64,000 nucleotides of DNA from Nitrospirota bacterium (GTDB lineage: Bacteria; JACPQY01): NCBI GenBank assembly GCA_016180645.1, contig JACPAV010000004.1, positions 95,544-159,543 of the forward strand, written 5' to 3'. Positions 27,483 through 36,363 of the stretch are shown here, piece by piece. How positions within the stretch are numbered: position 1 is the stretch's first letter; every line of letters begins with the position of its first letter. The position numbers were made by a program, and so were the translations under genes. The notes under the pieces are model-generated. The model searched no databases, was not told the origin of the DNA, and saw only the letters and a list, made by a program, of their open reading frames with translations.

Positions 27483-28780
27483 TTTTCGCGTACAACGTTC
27501 TTTGGGGCCTCGCCCTGGTGCTGCTCCTGCCGGCCTGGTGTTTCGCCGCGCTTTTCTCATCCAAACTCCGGAAGGAATTGGTGGGGCGATTCGACGTCCT
27601 GAGAACGCTCGATCCTGGTTCGCTCGACCTCCAGGCCGGTGGATTCTGGGTTCACGCGGCGAGCGTGGGGGAGGTGGTCACCGTGATGCCGCTCCTCCGC
27701 CAATTGGAGGCGCGCGGCCGCGCGTGCTCGCTCCTCACCACGTCCACCTTGAGAGGATCCGAAATGGGCAGACGCGAATCCCGCGGCCGGTTTCCCTCCC
27801 TCGTCCTACCGCCCGATCTCTATCCGCTTGTTCGGCTCCTCTTCGCAGCCGCCCGCCCGAAGGCGCTCATCCTGGTCAACAGCGAATTCTGGCTGAATCT
27901 GATTTATCTCGCCCACGTTCGGCGGGTCCCGGTCCTCCTCGTCAACGGGAAACTCTCCGAGCGTTCGTTCCGGTCTTTCATGCGCTTCCGGTTCCTCCTC
28001 GCGCCGATCTTTCTGGTCCCCCGGCTATACTTGGTGAGAACCGTGGAGGATCGCGACCGCTTCTGCGCGCTGGGGGTGCCCGCGGAGCGGGTTCACGTGG
28101 TGGGAAGCCTCCGGTTTGCGGCCGCTGTCCAACGGGTGCGGCAGGGGTCGCCGGATTCTTCTCCGCTGGCGTGGCTTTCCACGCACAAGTTCGTGATCGG
28201 CGGCAGTACGCGTGCCGGGGAAGAACCGGTTCTCCTCGACGCCTTCGCAAAGCTCCGAAAAAGTTTCGACGACCTCAAGCTCATGATCGTCCCCCGCGAG
28301 TTGGAGAGAGTAGGGGAGATTGTACGGATGGCCACCGATCGGGGATTCGAACCGGTGCGCGCCTCCGGACTGATGGAGGCGGCCGGGTCCGCTCCTCCCT
28401 CCTGGACCGCACCCGTGCTGATCTGGGATCGATTCGGCGAACTGGCCCATCTTTATCCGCATGCCCGATTGGCGTTCGTCGGCGCCAGCCTTGTGAATCT
28501 GGGCGGCCACAATCCTCTCGAGAGTGCCCTCTGGGGAGTTCCCACTTTGTTCGGTCCGTCGCGTTTCAACGTAGTGGAGGAGTGCCAATTCGCCGAATCG
28601 CGTGGTCTCGGCTACGTGATCCGGAACGCCGATGAGATGTCATCCACCGCCGAGCGGCTTTTGCGGGCCGGGAACGGCCGACCGGCCAACGATTCCTACC
28701 GCCTGTTGGAGGACGCCGAAGCGCACGCCGAGAGCCTCGAACGCACGCTGGAGAAGCTGCGGGCGTATCTTCCGGCTTGA
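27470..28780 (+). CDS. waaA: 3-deoxy-D-manno-octulosonic acid (Kdo) transferase
   Basis: The protein has 436 residues, starting at a GTG that overlaps the end of the frameshifted DUF374 gene. It has the N-terminal membrane anchor (IFAYNVLWGLALVLLLPAW). The GT30 domain follows, with FWVHAASVGEVVTVMPLL (catalytic Glu), TTSTLRGSEMGRR, and the C-terminal donor-site motif GGHNPLESALWGVPTLFGP. It transfers Kdo from CMP-Kdo to lipid IVA at the inner face of the inner membrane. One copy of each Kdo/lipid A gene lies together here. Confidence 0.95.
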   Translation: MPILIFAYNVLWGLALVLLLPAWCFAALFSSKLRKELVGRFDVLRTLDPGSLDLQAGGFWVHAASVGEVVTVMPLLRQLEARGRACSLLTTSTLRGSEMGRRESRGRFPSLVLPPDLYPLVRLLFAAARPKALILVNSEFWLNLIYLAHVRRVPVLLVNGKLSERSFRSFMRFRFLLAPIFLVPRLYLVRTVEDRDRFCALGVPAERVHVVGSLRFAAAVQRVRQGSPDSSPLAWLSTHKFVIGGSTRAGEEPVLLDAFAKLRKSFDDLKLMIVPRELERVGEIVRMATDRGFEPVRASGLMEAAGSAPPSWTAPVLIWDRFGELAHLYPHARLAFVGASLVNLGGHNPLESALWGVPTLFGPSRFNVVEECQFAESRGLGYVIRNADEMSSTAERLLRAGNGRPANDSYRLLEDAEAHAESLERTLEKLRAYLPA

Positions 28781-28805
28781 CGGATCTCTTTCCCCATCTT
28801 GGGGC

Positions 28806-29888
28806 ATGGGATACGATGCCCCCGCCATGGCCGTGATGCGATCTCTTCTGCCGAGGCTCACTTCCATGAATGCCGTGAGCATCTGGCTTCTTCCCCTCTA
28901 CCTGCTTTATCGCGCGGGCTGGTGGATCCATTTCGCCTGGAAGAAGCTCGCCGCCCCCCCCTTGGTGGAGACCCGGGCGAAGGTCATTTCGATCGGCGGC
29001 GTCGAATGGGGCGGAAGCGCCAAGACCACGTTGGCCATCGAACTGGCCCGCTACCTCATCGGAAAGGGAAAGCGGGTGGCGGTCCTGTCGCGCGGGTACG
29101 GACGGTCTTCGGCTGGGGTCATGGAGGTTGATGCCGGGGACCCTCGGGCGGCGGAGATTTTCGGGGACGAGCCCACGCTCATCGCCAGAGAAGTGCCCGG
29201 CGCCGCGGTCTGGGTCGGCGCAGATCGCGCGGAGTCCGCGCGCGCCGCGGAAGGGGCCGGAGCCGTTGACGCGATCGTTTTGGATGATGGACTCCAAGTC
29301 ATGAGTCTCCGGAAGGATCTCGATATCGTCGCGCTTGATCCCGACCTGACTCTGCGATCTCCCGGATGGCTGAGGCAACTCTTTCTTAGAACTCCGCTTT
29401 GGATGGTCCGTGGCGCGCGTGTGAGAATCTACCTCGGCAGCACATCCCCCGGGCAAACGCCGGGCGTCCGAGGCCTTCGAGTGGGTTACCGCCTCCAAGG
29501 CATGATCAACCTGTGGACCGGCGACCCCGTGCCCCTCGAAGCGATGCACGGTGCCACGATCGTCCCGTTCTGCGGGATCGCGCGTCCGGATCGATTCATC
29601 GAAACTCTCCAGGAGGGGGGACTAAGCGTTGCAGGCTCCATGGTCTTTCCCGACCATCATCTGTATCGGCCGCGGGACTTCGATGCCCTGACCGCCCTGG
29701 CGGAAAATCAGGGCGCCACCACTCTTGTAACCACGACGAAAGACGCCATCCGCTTCACCCCCGTGCTCCGATCAAAAGGCGGGAACGACACCGGCCGGTA
29801 TCGATTCCTCGCGGCCCGGACTGAACTCTCCTGGCATCCCAATCGGTCGATGCTTGAAATCGAACTCGACTCGCTATGGAAATCGTGA
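28806..29888 (+). CDS. lpxK: Tetraacyldisaccharide 4'-kinase
   Basis: The protein is 360 residues from the ATG at 28806; ATGs at 28827 and 28836 are alternatives and no strong ribosome binding site decides. It has an N-terminal membrane-associated segment (VSIWLLPLYLLYRAGWW). The LpxK P-loop region follows with SIGGVEWGGSAKTTLA, in which GSAKT replaces the common GTGKT. VLSRGYGR, GDEPTLIA, VLDDGLQ and FPDHHLYRPRDFD are further LpxK signatures. It phosphorylates the 4' position of the lipid A disaccharide. A C8 run (28954-28961) lies in the N-terminal part. Confidence 0.93.
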   Translation: MGYDAPAMAVMRSLLPRLTSMNAVSIWLLPLYLLYRAGWWIHFAWKKLAAPPLVETRAKVISIGGVEWGGSAKTTLAIELARYLIGKGKRVAVLSRGYGRSSAGVMEVDAGDPRAAEIFGDEPTLIAREVPGAAVWVGADRAESARAAEGAGAVDAIVLDDGLQVMSLRKDLDIVALDPDLTLRSPGWLRQLFLRTPLWMVRGARVRIYLGSTSPGQTPGVRGLRVGYRLQGMINLWTGDPVPLEAMHGATIVPFCGIARPDRFIETLQEGGLSVAGSMVFPDHHLYRPRDFDALTALAENQGATTLVTTTKDAIRFTPVLRSKGGNDTGRYRFLAARTELSWHPNRSMLEIELDSLWKS

Positions 29889-30775
29889 GGCGCTCCCTCT
29901 GGCGGGTGGAATCGTACCTTCTGCAGGGCCTCCTGTGGTTTTTTCGTCTTCTTCCTTTGGCGGTCAGCCGATCGCTCGGCGCTGCTCTCGCGCGCGCTCT
30001 GTTTGGAATCGTTCCCTATCGAGTGAACATGATCGAGCGACACCTCGGCCAAGTGATTTCAGGTCGAGTGGAGTCCCGGCTCATGCGCCGGCGCGTCCTT
30101 TCCGGCGTGGGACACACCCTCGCCGAATACGCGCACCTGCCCAGGATCCGATCGGACAATCTGGAGCAGTACATCCGGTTTGAAAACGAACACCACTATG
30201 CCGAGGCGATACGAGCCGGAAAGGGCGTCATCGGATTCAGCGGACATTTTGCATGCTGGGAGTGGGTCGCCTGCCACACCCTCCGATATCCGACGATGAA
30301 CGTCGGCGTCATCGTGCGTCCCATCAAGAATCCGTATGTGGACCGGTACGTCAACTCTCTTCGCCGATCCAAAGGTCTCCAGGTGTTCGACATGAGGGAT
30401 TCCTTCAAGCCCATGCTCGGCCATCTACGAAACGGCGGCCACGTCGCGTTTTGGATCGACCAGAACTGCCTCCGTGGAGAGGGAATCTTTGTGGACTTCC
30501 TGGGAAGGCCGGCTTGCACATTCAAGGGGTTCAGCCTGCTTTCGCTGCGGTCCGGATCTCCGCTGATGCCCCTGTTCGCGCTCCGCGATCCGTCGGATGG
30601 ACGGATGATCATCCGCTACGAGCCGCCGATCTTCCCCTCTCGGGAGGGCGGCCTCGATCGGGCGACACACGACCTCACGCAGAGATGCACGGCGGTCATC
30701 GAGCGCTTCGTCCGTCAGTACCCCGAACAGTGGTTTTGGCTCCACAACCGCTGGAAAACCAAACCCGAGCCCTGA
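29876..30775 (+). CDS. Lipid A late acyltransferase (LpxL/HtrB family)
   Basis: The protein has 299 residues and overlaps lpxK by 13 bases. It has an N-terminal membrane span (SYLLQGLLWFFRLLPLAV), and the HxxxxE catalytic pair is seen in FSGHFACWEW. The later motifs VIVRPIKNPYVDRYVNSLRR and VAFWIDQNCLRGEGIFVDFLG are typical of the family. It adds a secondary acyl chain to Kdo2-lipid IVA or a related acceptor. With the DUF374 protein, waaA and lpxK it forms a compact lipid A/Kdo operon. Confidence 0.9.
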   Translation: MEIVRRSLWRVESYLLQGLLWFFRLLPLAVSRSLGAALARALFGIVPYRVNMIERHLGQVISGRVESRLMRRRVLSGVGHTLAEYAHLPRIRSDNLEQYIRFENEHHYAEAIRAGKGVIGFSGHFACWEWVACHTLRYPTMNVGVIVRPIKNPYVDRYVNSLRRSKGLQVFDMRDSFKPMLGHLRNGGHVAFWIDQNCLRGEGIFVDFLGRPACTFKGFSLLSLRSGSPLMPLFALRDPSDGRMIIRYEPPIFPSREGGLDRATHDLTQRCTAVIERFVRQYPEQWFWLHNRWKTKPEP

Positions 30776-30814
30776 TACCATTCCAAGCCGGGGGACGGGA
30801 AACCGGAGGTGTTT

Positions 30815-31030
30815 ATGCAAGATTTCGGTCAAGAACTTCGAGCGATTCGCAAAGTTCTGTGGGTCCTGGCCGCGTTATGGCTGGTGCAGATCATTCTCAG
30901 CCACGGAACGGTCTTCGCACCCGGCAGCGTGGTCGCCGAAGAGCCTGAAAACACCGTCAGCGTCGACATCGTCAAGATTGCGGGCCACACGATCGTTGGG
31001 CGAAAACTGCCGGTCGAAACCCAGGAGTAG
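30815..31030 (+). CDS. Small single-span membrane protein, unknown
   Basis: This 71-residue protein starts at an ATG 5 bases after a strong GGAGG (30805-30809). MQDFGQELRAIRKVLWVLAALWLVQIILSH contains one membrane span; the remainder (ENTVSVDIVKIAGHTIVGRKLPV) is probably outside. Its stop codon TAG is part of the left arm of the palindromic repeat at 31027-31085, so the repeat may have supplied the end of the gene. I recognise no family. It follows the lipid A operon by 39 bases. Confidence 0.6.
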   Translation: MQDFGQELRAIRKVLWVLAALWLVQIILSHGTVFAPGSVVAEEPENTVSVDIVKIAGHTIVGRKLPVETQE

Positions 31031-31085
31031 GGGAGGGTCTTCAGACCCTCCCGGTGGGAGGGAGCATCTAAAGATGCTCCCCTAC
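31027..31085. repeat. 59-bp palindromic repeat element
   Basis: GTAGGGG (31027-31033) and CCCCTAC (31079-31085) bracket two hairpins, GGGAGGGTCT-TC-AGACCCTCCC and GGGAGCATCT-AA-AGATGCTCCC. The imuB gene carries a second copy of exactly the same length (51237-51295), with the second hairpin nearly identical and the first changed by paired substitutions. Confidence 0.75.
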
Positions 31086-31141
31086 GATCCCCTCGTCGCT
31101 CGGAGCTAAAGGCCTCCGCCGGACCGTCCGATTTACCTCCT

Positions 31142-31684
31142 ATGTGGCACCGCCATCTCCTGCGTCTGGCGCCCTGCCTGTTCGCCCTGCTGGCCCTGCG
31201 CTGTGGAACAAGTGAGTTCGATGTCCGAATCAGCGGTGTGACTCCTCTCTCCAAGTCCGCTGTCTCGCCCAGGACGACGACGAACAGCGATGTAGTGGAA
31301 GCGGATGGCTCAAGCCTCCCGGATGAGGTTTCCGTTACGATCGAGAACTTCATGGAGTTCCCTACCCTTGAACTTCGGATCGAGCAGTACCGGGTGGACT
31401 ACCGACGGCTGGATGTGGAATCCGTGGAGGGCATCACCACCCCCCACAACATTGCCAACGTCCCGATCCTGGCCGTGGTCCCCGCAAAGAACAGCACCAG
31501 CATCGATGTGGAGATCGTCAAGGCCAATGAGAAACAGCAGCCTCCGCTCGCTGCGCTTCGTTCGGGCGGCGATCGGATCGAAGTCGTCGCCGAAATCACT
31601 TTCTTTGGCCGAGTCCTGGGGCGCTCGGCGGTGGTGTCCCTCACCACCCGCCACTTGATTACGTTCGCCGACTTCCCGGACTGA
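31142..31684 (+). CDS. Predicted lipoprotein, unknown function
   Basis: The protein has 180 residues with a signal ending FALLALRC, so lipidation at that Cys is likely. The mature part is mostly beta-strand with charged residues (EVSVTIENFMEFPTLELRIEQYRVDYRRLDVE), resembling a single immunoglobulin-like or LEA14-like fold. It converges with the glycosyltransferase gene at 31690, only five bases away. No family recognised. Confidence 0.65.
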   Translation: MWHRHLLRLAPCLFALLALRCGTSEFDVRISGVTPLSKSAVSPRTTTNSDVVEADGSSLPDEVSVTIENFMEFPTLELRIEQYRVDYRRLDVESVEGITTPHNIANVPILAVVPAKNSTSIDVEIVKANEKQQPPLAALRSGGDRIEVVAEITFFGRVLGRSAVVSLTTRHLITFADFPD

Positions 31685-31689
31685 CCTTC

Positions 31690-32772
31690 TCAAGCTCCAG
31701 GTAAGTGGGACTCCTCCAGCAACTCTCGGTAGATTCCGGCCGTTTTCTCCACCATGGTTTCCGGAAGAAATCCGGATCTCACCTGCCGTTGAGCTTTCTC
31801 CGCAATGTGGGAGCGAATGTCCGGATTCTCGATGAGCTTCCTGAGCGCCAGAGCCAATGCCGCAACGTCCCCGCTCGGATAGAGCAACCCGGTCTCTCCA
31901 TCGTCGAGGATCTCGGGCACCCCGCCCACGCGGCCGGCCACGGCCGGAACGCCGGCTGCCATTGATTCGAGGACCACATTTGGTAGTCCCTCTCCATCGG
32001 AGCAAAACGCCAGGACATCGATGTCGCCGAAGAACTGCCGGAGGTCCGCCTGATACCCCAGAAGCGTCACGACCTCCCGCAGCCCCCTGGCCTGCACCTC
32101 ACCCGCAATGCGGTCCTTCATTCCCCCCCCACCCGCCATCCGCAAAGTGACGTTCAATCCTTCCTTTCTCAGCCGTTCGACCGCCTCGATGGCATCGAGG
32201 GGCCGCTTGTTGTTTTCAAGGCGACCGGCAAATCCGACAACAAAGGCACCGCTCCTTGCCGAGCGGACCACGGGCTGACCGGCATTCCCAGCGCAGGAAT
32301 AGACGACCGACACGCGCGCCGCCGCCACGCCTCCCCGCACCAGCGTGTTCTTCACGGCTTCGCTGACGGCGATGTAACGCTCCACTCCAAATCGATATTT
32401 CAGCCGGCTGAATCCGTTTCGGCGAATCGGGTAGTTCACACGCCGTGAGACCACGAGCCTGAAATCTGGAAATACGAGTTCCGCAAGCCGGGCTATAGCG
32501 TGAGAACGCGACGTGTGTGCATGCACGATGTCGGGCTCCTCTTTCCGAACAGTTCGGGCCAAGTGGAGGGCGGAGAGCATGTCCCCTTCAAAGCGAGGCC
32601 GGAACGCGCGCGTACCGGCCCGAATCGGCTGCAACCTTTCGCCCAGCGGGCTCCTCGGCCGGCAGAAAACCACGGATTCATGCCCCCGGTCGATCAGGCC
32701 TCGGTGGAGCAGGGTCAACTGGTTCTCGGCCCCGCCCCAGACGGTGGATTCATCCAAGTGAAATATCTTCAT
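31690..32772 (-). CDS. GT4-family glycosyltransferase
   Basis: This 360-residue protein has a GT-B fold. The N-terminal domain starts MKIFHLDESTVWGGAENQLTLLHRGL. The donor-binding half carries FVVGFAGRLENNKRPLDAIEAVERL and the E-x7-E motif in FCSDGEGLPNVVLESMAAGVPAVA. Retaining enzymes of this group add sugars to lipid-linked glycans; the sugar cannot be read from sequence. Its start overlaps the O-antigen ligase gene by 4 bases, placing it in an LPS or O-antigen unit. Confidence 0.9.
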   Translation of the reverse strand: MKIFHLDESTVWGGAENQLTLLHRGLIDRGHESVVFCRPRSPLGERLQPIRAGTRAFRPRFEGDMLSALHLARTVRKEEPDIVHAHTSRSHAIARLAELVFPDFRLVVSRRVNYPIRRNGFSRLKYRFGVERYIAVSEAVKNTLVRGGVAAARVSVVYSCAGNAGQPVVRSARSGAFVVGFAGRLENNKRPLDAIEAVERLRKEGLNVTLRMAGGGGMKDRIAGEVQARGLREVVTLLGYQADLRQFFGDIDVLAFCSDGEGLPNVVLESMAAGVPAVAGRVGGVPEILDDGETGLLYPSGDVAALALALRKLIENPDIRSHIAEKAQRQVRSGFLPETMVEKTAGIYRELLEESHLPGA

Positions 32773-33971
32773 GCGACCGTCTCGTTCGAGCGCCGGCCCG
32801 CCAGCGCCAAGACCGCACAGAAAACGATGAAGGGTTCATCGCGGATCGGATATTCCACCAAGCCGTGAATCGCAAGCGCGCCCCAAGCCAGTAGCGCAGC
32901 CTCCGCCCCCGGTTCTCTGCGACGCTTCCAGAGCGCCCAAGGGATCGCGCCGACGAACGCGACCACACCGATCAATCCCGCAGGCCCTGCCTCAAACAGG
33001 CCGGCAAGGAAGATATTGTGAATGTGCCGATAAACCGAGGTGGACCAGCCCGGATCCAACTGCTTCGAGAAAGCTCCCAGCCCATAGCCGGTCCACGGCC
33101 GTGTCCGGTAGAGTTCCCACGCATCCACCCACACGTCCCGCCTCCATTGGAGACTGGATTCTTTGAAGCCGGCCCTGATGTCCGTCGTAAAACGCTCGCC
33201 CCCCCCCCCCGGAATGGCCAGCCAGACACCCAGGAGAATCAGCACGGGAATAACCCACCGCCGGCTCCGCTTCGACCATCGAAAGAGGGCATACACAAAC
33301 GTGAGCGCCATGACCACGAAGCCGACTCGGGATAGCGTCAAGGCGATCCCCAGTGCAAGGACGGACCCGAGCAGCGCTGAGATCCAGGGCGCGCGGCGCC
33401 CAGGCGATTGGACGAAGTGCAGGATCGCCACAGGGAGAAGGAATTCCAAGTAGATTGCCGATGAGCTTTGGGCCACCGCGAAGATGGGGATTCGCTCCTG
33501 CGGGGTTGAGGCCAGATGCCGCCCCGAGGCCAAGAAAGCAACGATGGCGGCAAGCTCGACCGCGGCTGTGCAAGTGAGAAGCGACCATCCCAGCGTTCGA
33601 CCCGCCCTGGGCGCCACGCGGAGGAGTCTGGAGAACATAAACAACACAAGCAGTCCCTGTGCGGTCTTCCACCACCACTTCAGCGTCAACGCCCGGTCCG
33701 GCGTGGAGAAGAGCGACAAGCCGAACCCTACGGCCAGCGCCAGCGACCCCGCATCCAGAAGAGAAAATGGGCGCGTACGGATACGCCCGGTTGTCCACAG
33801 CCCCAGGAAGATGATCGCTATCATCCCCAGGACGACGTTCTTCGGCCACTCCGCCCAGGGCAGGAAAAAGGCCAGCAGCGCAAAGACGACGGCGAGCACA
33901 TTGTCCACCGACCTTGGGAGCGGTGCGGGCACCGTGCTCAATGCGCCGATGGGACTTGGCCGACCCGCCAT
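32769..33971 (-). CDS. O-antigen ligase/polymerase-like membrane protein with G12 tract
   Basis: The protein is 400 residues from the ATG at 33971, which leaves 4 bases after the methyltransferase stop; an ATG at 34010 would overlap that gene. About ten membrane spans and a large periplasmic loop are present, and that loop contains the Wzy_C-type segment (WRRDVWVDAWELYRTRPWTGYGLGAF ... HNIFLAGLFEAG). It ligates or polymerises O-antigen on the periplasmic side. Twelve consecutive G on the coding strand (33199-33210) encode four Gly at the start of that loop; a change of tract length would truncate the protein. Confidence 0.85.
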   Translation of the reverse strand: MAGRPSPIGALSTVPAPLPRSVDNVLAVVFALLAFFLPWAEWPKNVVLGMIAIIFLGLWTTGRIRTRPFSLLDAGSLALAVGFGLSLFSTPDRALTLKWWWKTAQGLLVLFMFSRLLRVAPRAGRTLGWSLLTCTAAVELAAIVAFLASGRHLASTPQERIPIFAVAQSSSAIYLEFLLPVAILHFVQSPGRRAPWISALLGSVLALGIALTLSRVGFVVMALTFVYALFRWSKRSRRWVIPVLILLGVWLAIPGGGGERFTTDIRAGFKESSLQWRRDVWVDAWELYRTRPWTGYGLGAFSKQLDPGWSTSVYRHIHNIFLAGLFEAGPAGLIGVVAFVGAIPWALWKRRREPGAEAALLAWGALAIHGLVEYPIRDEPFIVFCAVLALAGRRSNETVA

Positions 33972-33975
33972 CGGT

Positions 33976-34569
33976 TCAATTCCGGACGAGGAGCGAGAGC
34001 GTTTGGGCATGGACGAGCGGAAGCACCCTCTCCGTCCGCGTCACGCTGAATCCATGCGTCTCCGCCTCCTTCTCAAACTGACCGGGGGCCAGCATGTTGA
34101 TCCGCACCCTCTTGCTGAATCGGCCCCCGATGCGGCGCGACAAGGCATGGAGTCCCGCCTGCCGGTAGTGCGAAACAAGGGCGTAGCGCGTCGAGACTCT
34201 TCCCAGCTCCTCCATCACGGCGGCCCGCACTTCCGCATCCCGCAAGTGGTGCCAGAGCCGGACCACGCAGACGAGATCGAAGGAGCCGCTTCGAAAGGGC
34301 AGGTGCCGTATGTCACAGCACACTCGAGGACCAGAACCGTCAGCCGCGTGGACCAAGGAGAGAATTTCCGCCGATCGATCAGCCTGGACCATGAAATTCG
34401 CCACCGCGCCGGCCTCACCGGCAATCCGGCCATATCCGCATGGTACGTCCAGGACTCGGAATGGACCGCGTGGAGCGATCTCCGAAAGGATGGACCGGAT
34501 CGCCCTCCTCTCTAGAAGGTCGACGATTCTCTGATCCCGTTTGAAACGCTTTAGATAGGCTCGATTCAT
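33976..34569 (-). CDS. Class I SAM-dependent methyltransferase
   Basis: The protein has 197 residues. Motif I is FRVLDVPCGYGRIAGEAG, followed by the acidic residue of motif II in MVQADRSAEIL, and motif IV is SFDLVCVVRLWHHLRD. The fold is of the UbiE/Methyltransf_11 type. Lying first in a unit with an O-antigen ligase and a glycosyltransferase, it may modify a sugar or lipid intermediate, but no substrate is evident. Confidence 0.85.
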   Translation of the reverse strand: MNRAYLKRFKRDQRIVDLLERRAIRSILSEIAPRGPFRVLDVPCGYGRIAGEAGAVANFMVQADRSAEILSLVHAADGSGPRVCCDIRHLPFRSGSFDLVCVVRLWHHLRDAEVRAAVMEELGRVSTRYALVSHYRQAGLHALSRRIGGRFSKRVRINMLAPGQFEKEAETHGFSVTRTERVLPLVHAQTLSLLVRN

Positions 34570-34578
34570 TCAGTGGTC

Positions 34579-34607
34579 CTGACAAGGCGTTCTGCGGCAG
34601 GTATCAT
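34579..34607 (+). promoter_or_regulatory. Promoter of the heptosyltransferase-like gene
   Basis: CTGACA (34579-34584), 17 bases, TATCAT (34602-34607), five of six matches to each consensus hexamer. The ATG at 34617 is 9 bases after the -10, leaving a leader of about 0-4 bases. The divergent methyltransferase gene begins only 10 bases before the -35. Confidence 0.6.
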
Positions 34608-34616
34608 AGTCCCCCC

Positions 34617-35672
34617 ATGCCCACGTTGAAAGCACAGCGCACGACCGACGAATCGATCCACCTACTCTCTGGTCAGAAAGTCCTTCTGGTCCAGACGGCC
34701 TACCCGGGCGATGTTCTCTTCTGCCTACCTCTCGCGGTGGCCCTCAAGGCGAAGGAGCCGGGCATTCGATTGATCGGGGTAACGTCCCGCGAGGCGGCGG
34801 ACGTCTGGCAAGGCCAGCCCTGCTTCCAAGATGTGGTCGTATGGGACAAGCGCGGCAAGGAACGAAATCCAGTGGACATGATCCGATTGGCCGGTCGGCT
34901 TCGACGCATGAGGCCGGACATCGCCGTCGTGGCGCACACTTCCGCCGCCTCGGCCGTCCTTGCTCGACTCAGCGGCGCGGCGGAACGAATCGGGTTTCGC
35001 AAAGGGCCGGGTTCTTTCCTGCACACCCGGCGGCTGGAGTTTCCCAAGGACACTTTTGAAGGCCGGTATCGAGACTTCTACCCGCTGCTCGGTCTGAGGT
35101 TGCCCCCCGACGGCATGATTTTCACCGTGAGCGATGTCCCACTGGGGCGCGCACGGAAGATTCTCTCGGAAGAAGGCTGGTTTGAAGCCAAGCAACGAAT
35201 CGCCATCACCTTCGGGAGCAAGATCGCGACGAAGAAATGGCCGGACGAGAAATGGGCCGATTTGTTGAAGCGATTATCCGGCGAGCCGTCGACGAGAATG
35301 ATCCTCCTCGGAACTTCAGGTGAAACCGAAGAAGCGGAGCGAATTCGTTCCGGAGCGCCGAACCACGTGACCAACCTGACCGGCCTGACCGTGCAAGAAT
35401 CCGCCGCGGCTTTGCAGTCCGCAACGTGGGTCATTGGCGTGGACAGCTTCGGCCTGCACCTCGCCAGGTTCCTCGGCGTACCCAGCATTGGTATTTTCGG
35501 TCCGACCGATCCAAAGGCCCTTACCTGGCGTCCCAACCAGAAACCCGTCTTCGTTGAAGACCTCCCCTGCCGCCCCTGCACCGTCTTCCATGCGCCCCAT
35601 CGCTGCCCGAAAGGCCATCACAACTGCATGAACCTGCTGGAAGCGACCCAAGTTGTCAGGGTTATGTTCTGA
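34617..35672 (+). CDS. GT9-family (heptosyltransferase-like) glycosyltransferase
   Basis: The protein has 351 residues. KVLLVQTAYPGDVLFCLPLAVALK at the N-terminus and GVDSFGLHLARFLGVPSIGIFGPTDP at the C-terminal donor site are the hallmarks of the ADP-heptose:LPS heptosyltransferase (GT9) family. It probably extends the LPS inner core. Whether it corresponds to WaaC, WaaF or another member cannot be decided. The next gene starts in its stop codon (TGATG), so the DUF pair that follows is translationally coupled. Confidence 0.9.
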   Translation: MPTLKAQRTTDESIHLLSGQKVLLVQTAYPGDVLFCLPLAVALKAKEPGIRLIGVTSREAADVWQGQPCFQDVVVWDKRGKERNPVDMIRLAGRLRRMRPDIAVVAHTSAASAVLARLSGAAERIGFRKGPGSFLHTRRLEFPKDTFEGRYRDFYPLLGLRLPPDGMIFTVSDVPLGRARKILSEEGWFEAKQRIAITFGSKIATKKWPDEKWADLLKRLSGEPSTRMILLGTSGETEEAERIRSGAPNHVTNLTGLTVQESAAALQSATWVIGVDSFGLHLARFLGVPSIGIFGPTDPKALTWRPNQKPVFVEDLPCRPCTVFHAPHRCPKGHHNCMNLLEATQVVRVMF

Positions 35673-35995
35673 TGCCATGGGAAAAATCCTACTTCATCTC
35701 CCTCTCGGAAAACGGGGAAGACCGACTGCGGGTTCACGTGTGGACCGAGAAGGGTCAAGTTCGAGGTTTCGCGGTTCAGCATGAGGCCCACTCGCGGGGG
35801 AAATGGCGCCCCGTAGTTCGATACGACACGGCGCACCCATTTGCCCACAAAGACATCCTTCACCCCGATGGTTCGCAGGACAAGCAACCGGTCTACTTTC
35901 CCAGTTTCAACATTGCACTTTCATTTGCTATCAAGGACCTCAGAACAATATGGCGATGGTATCGATCGGCCTATGAGCAGGAGATGAAGAGATGA
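35672..35995 (+). CDS. DUF7718-like small protein
   Basis: This 107-residue protein contains RLRVHVWTEKGQVRGFAVQHEA and GKWRPVVRYDTAHPFAHKDILHPDG, which I associate with the DUF7718 family. It is soluble, and the D-T-A-H ... H-K-D motifs are striking. It shares a 1-base overlap with the glycosyltransferase gene and a 4-base overlap with the next small gene. Two tiny coupled genes of this type resemble a toxin-antitoxin pair, but no toxin activity is established by sequence. Confidence 0.65.
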   Translation: MPWEKSYFISLSENGEDRLRVHVWTEKGQVRGFAVQHEAHSRGKWRPVVRYDTAHPFAHKDILHPDGSQDKQPVYFPSFNIALSFAIKDLRTIWRWYRSAYEQEMKR

Positions 35996-36249
35996 AGCGG
36001 TTTGGCGCAGTGGAAAAGAACTTGGATCTGGCGCATTTGTTTCTTCTCTACACCCTCGAACATCCTGACCTGTTGGATCTCATCCCGCCCGGTGCTGAAG
36101 TGGTTTTCCTTCCCGCGCAGGATAGGAAATTGCTGGCCATCAACAAACGACTTGCGCAAAGTTTGAGAAGGAAGGGGCGGAGGGTCGTGACCTTTCATGT
36201 TCGCCCGGTCAGGCGGGAGACAGCCGAGTTCCTTCCGGAGGCCGCATAG
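35992..36249 (+). CDS. DUF5647-like small protein
   Basis: This 85-residue protein matches what I know of DUF5647: NLDLAHLFLLYTLEHPDLLDLIPPGAEVVFLPAQD, then INKRLAQSLRRKGRRVVTFHV and a short tail. It starts within the last codons of the DUF7718-like gene (ATGA overlap), so the two products are probably made in fixed ratio. Function is unknown; see the candidate toxin-antitoxin finding. Confidence 0.65.
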   Translation: MKRFGAVEKNLDLAHLFLLYTLEHPDLLDLIPPGAEVVFLPAQDRKLLAINKRLAQSLRRKGRRVVTFHVRPVRRETAEFLPEAA

Positions 36250-36363
36250 GACACTGCTCCGCTCTTGCCGTTTCGGTTGCACTCGAAGAAAAGTTCCCCG
36301 TGGTCCGCGGTCACGCGGTGGATGCGAATCCAATAGGACCGCCCTATCAAGCGACCACGTTCC

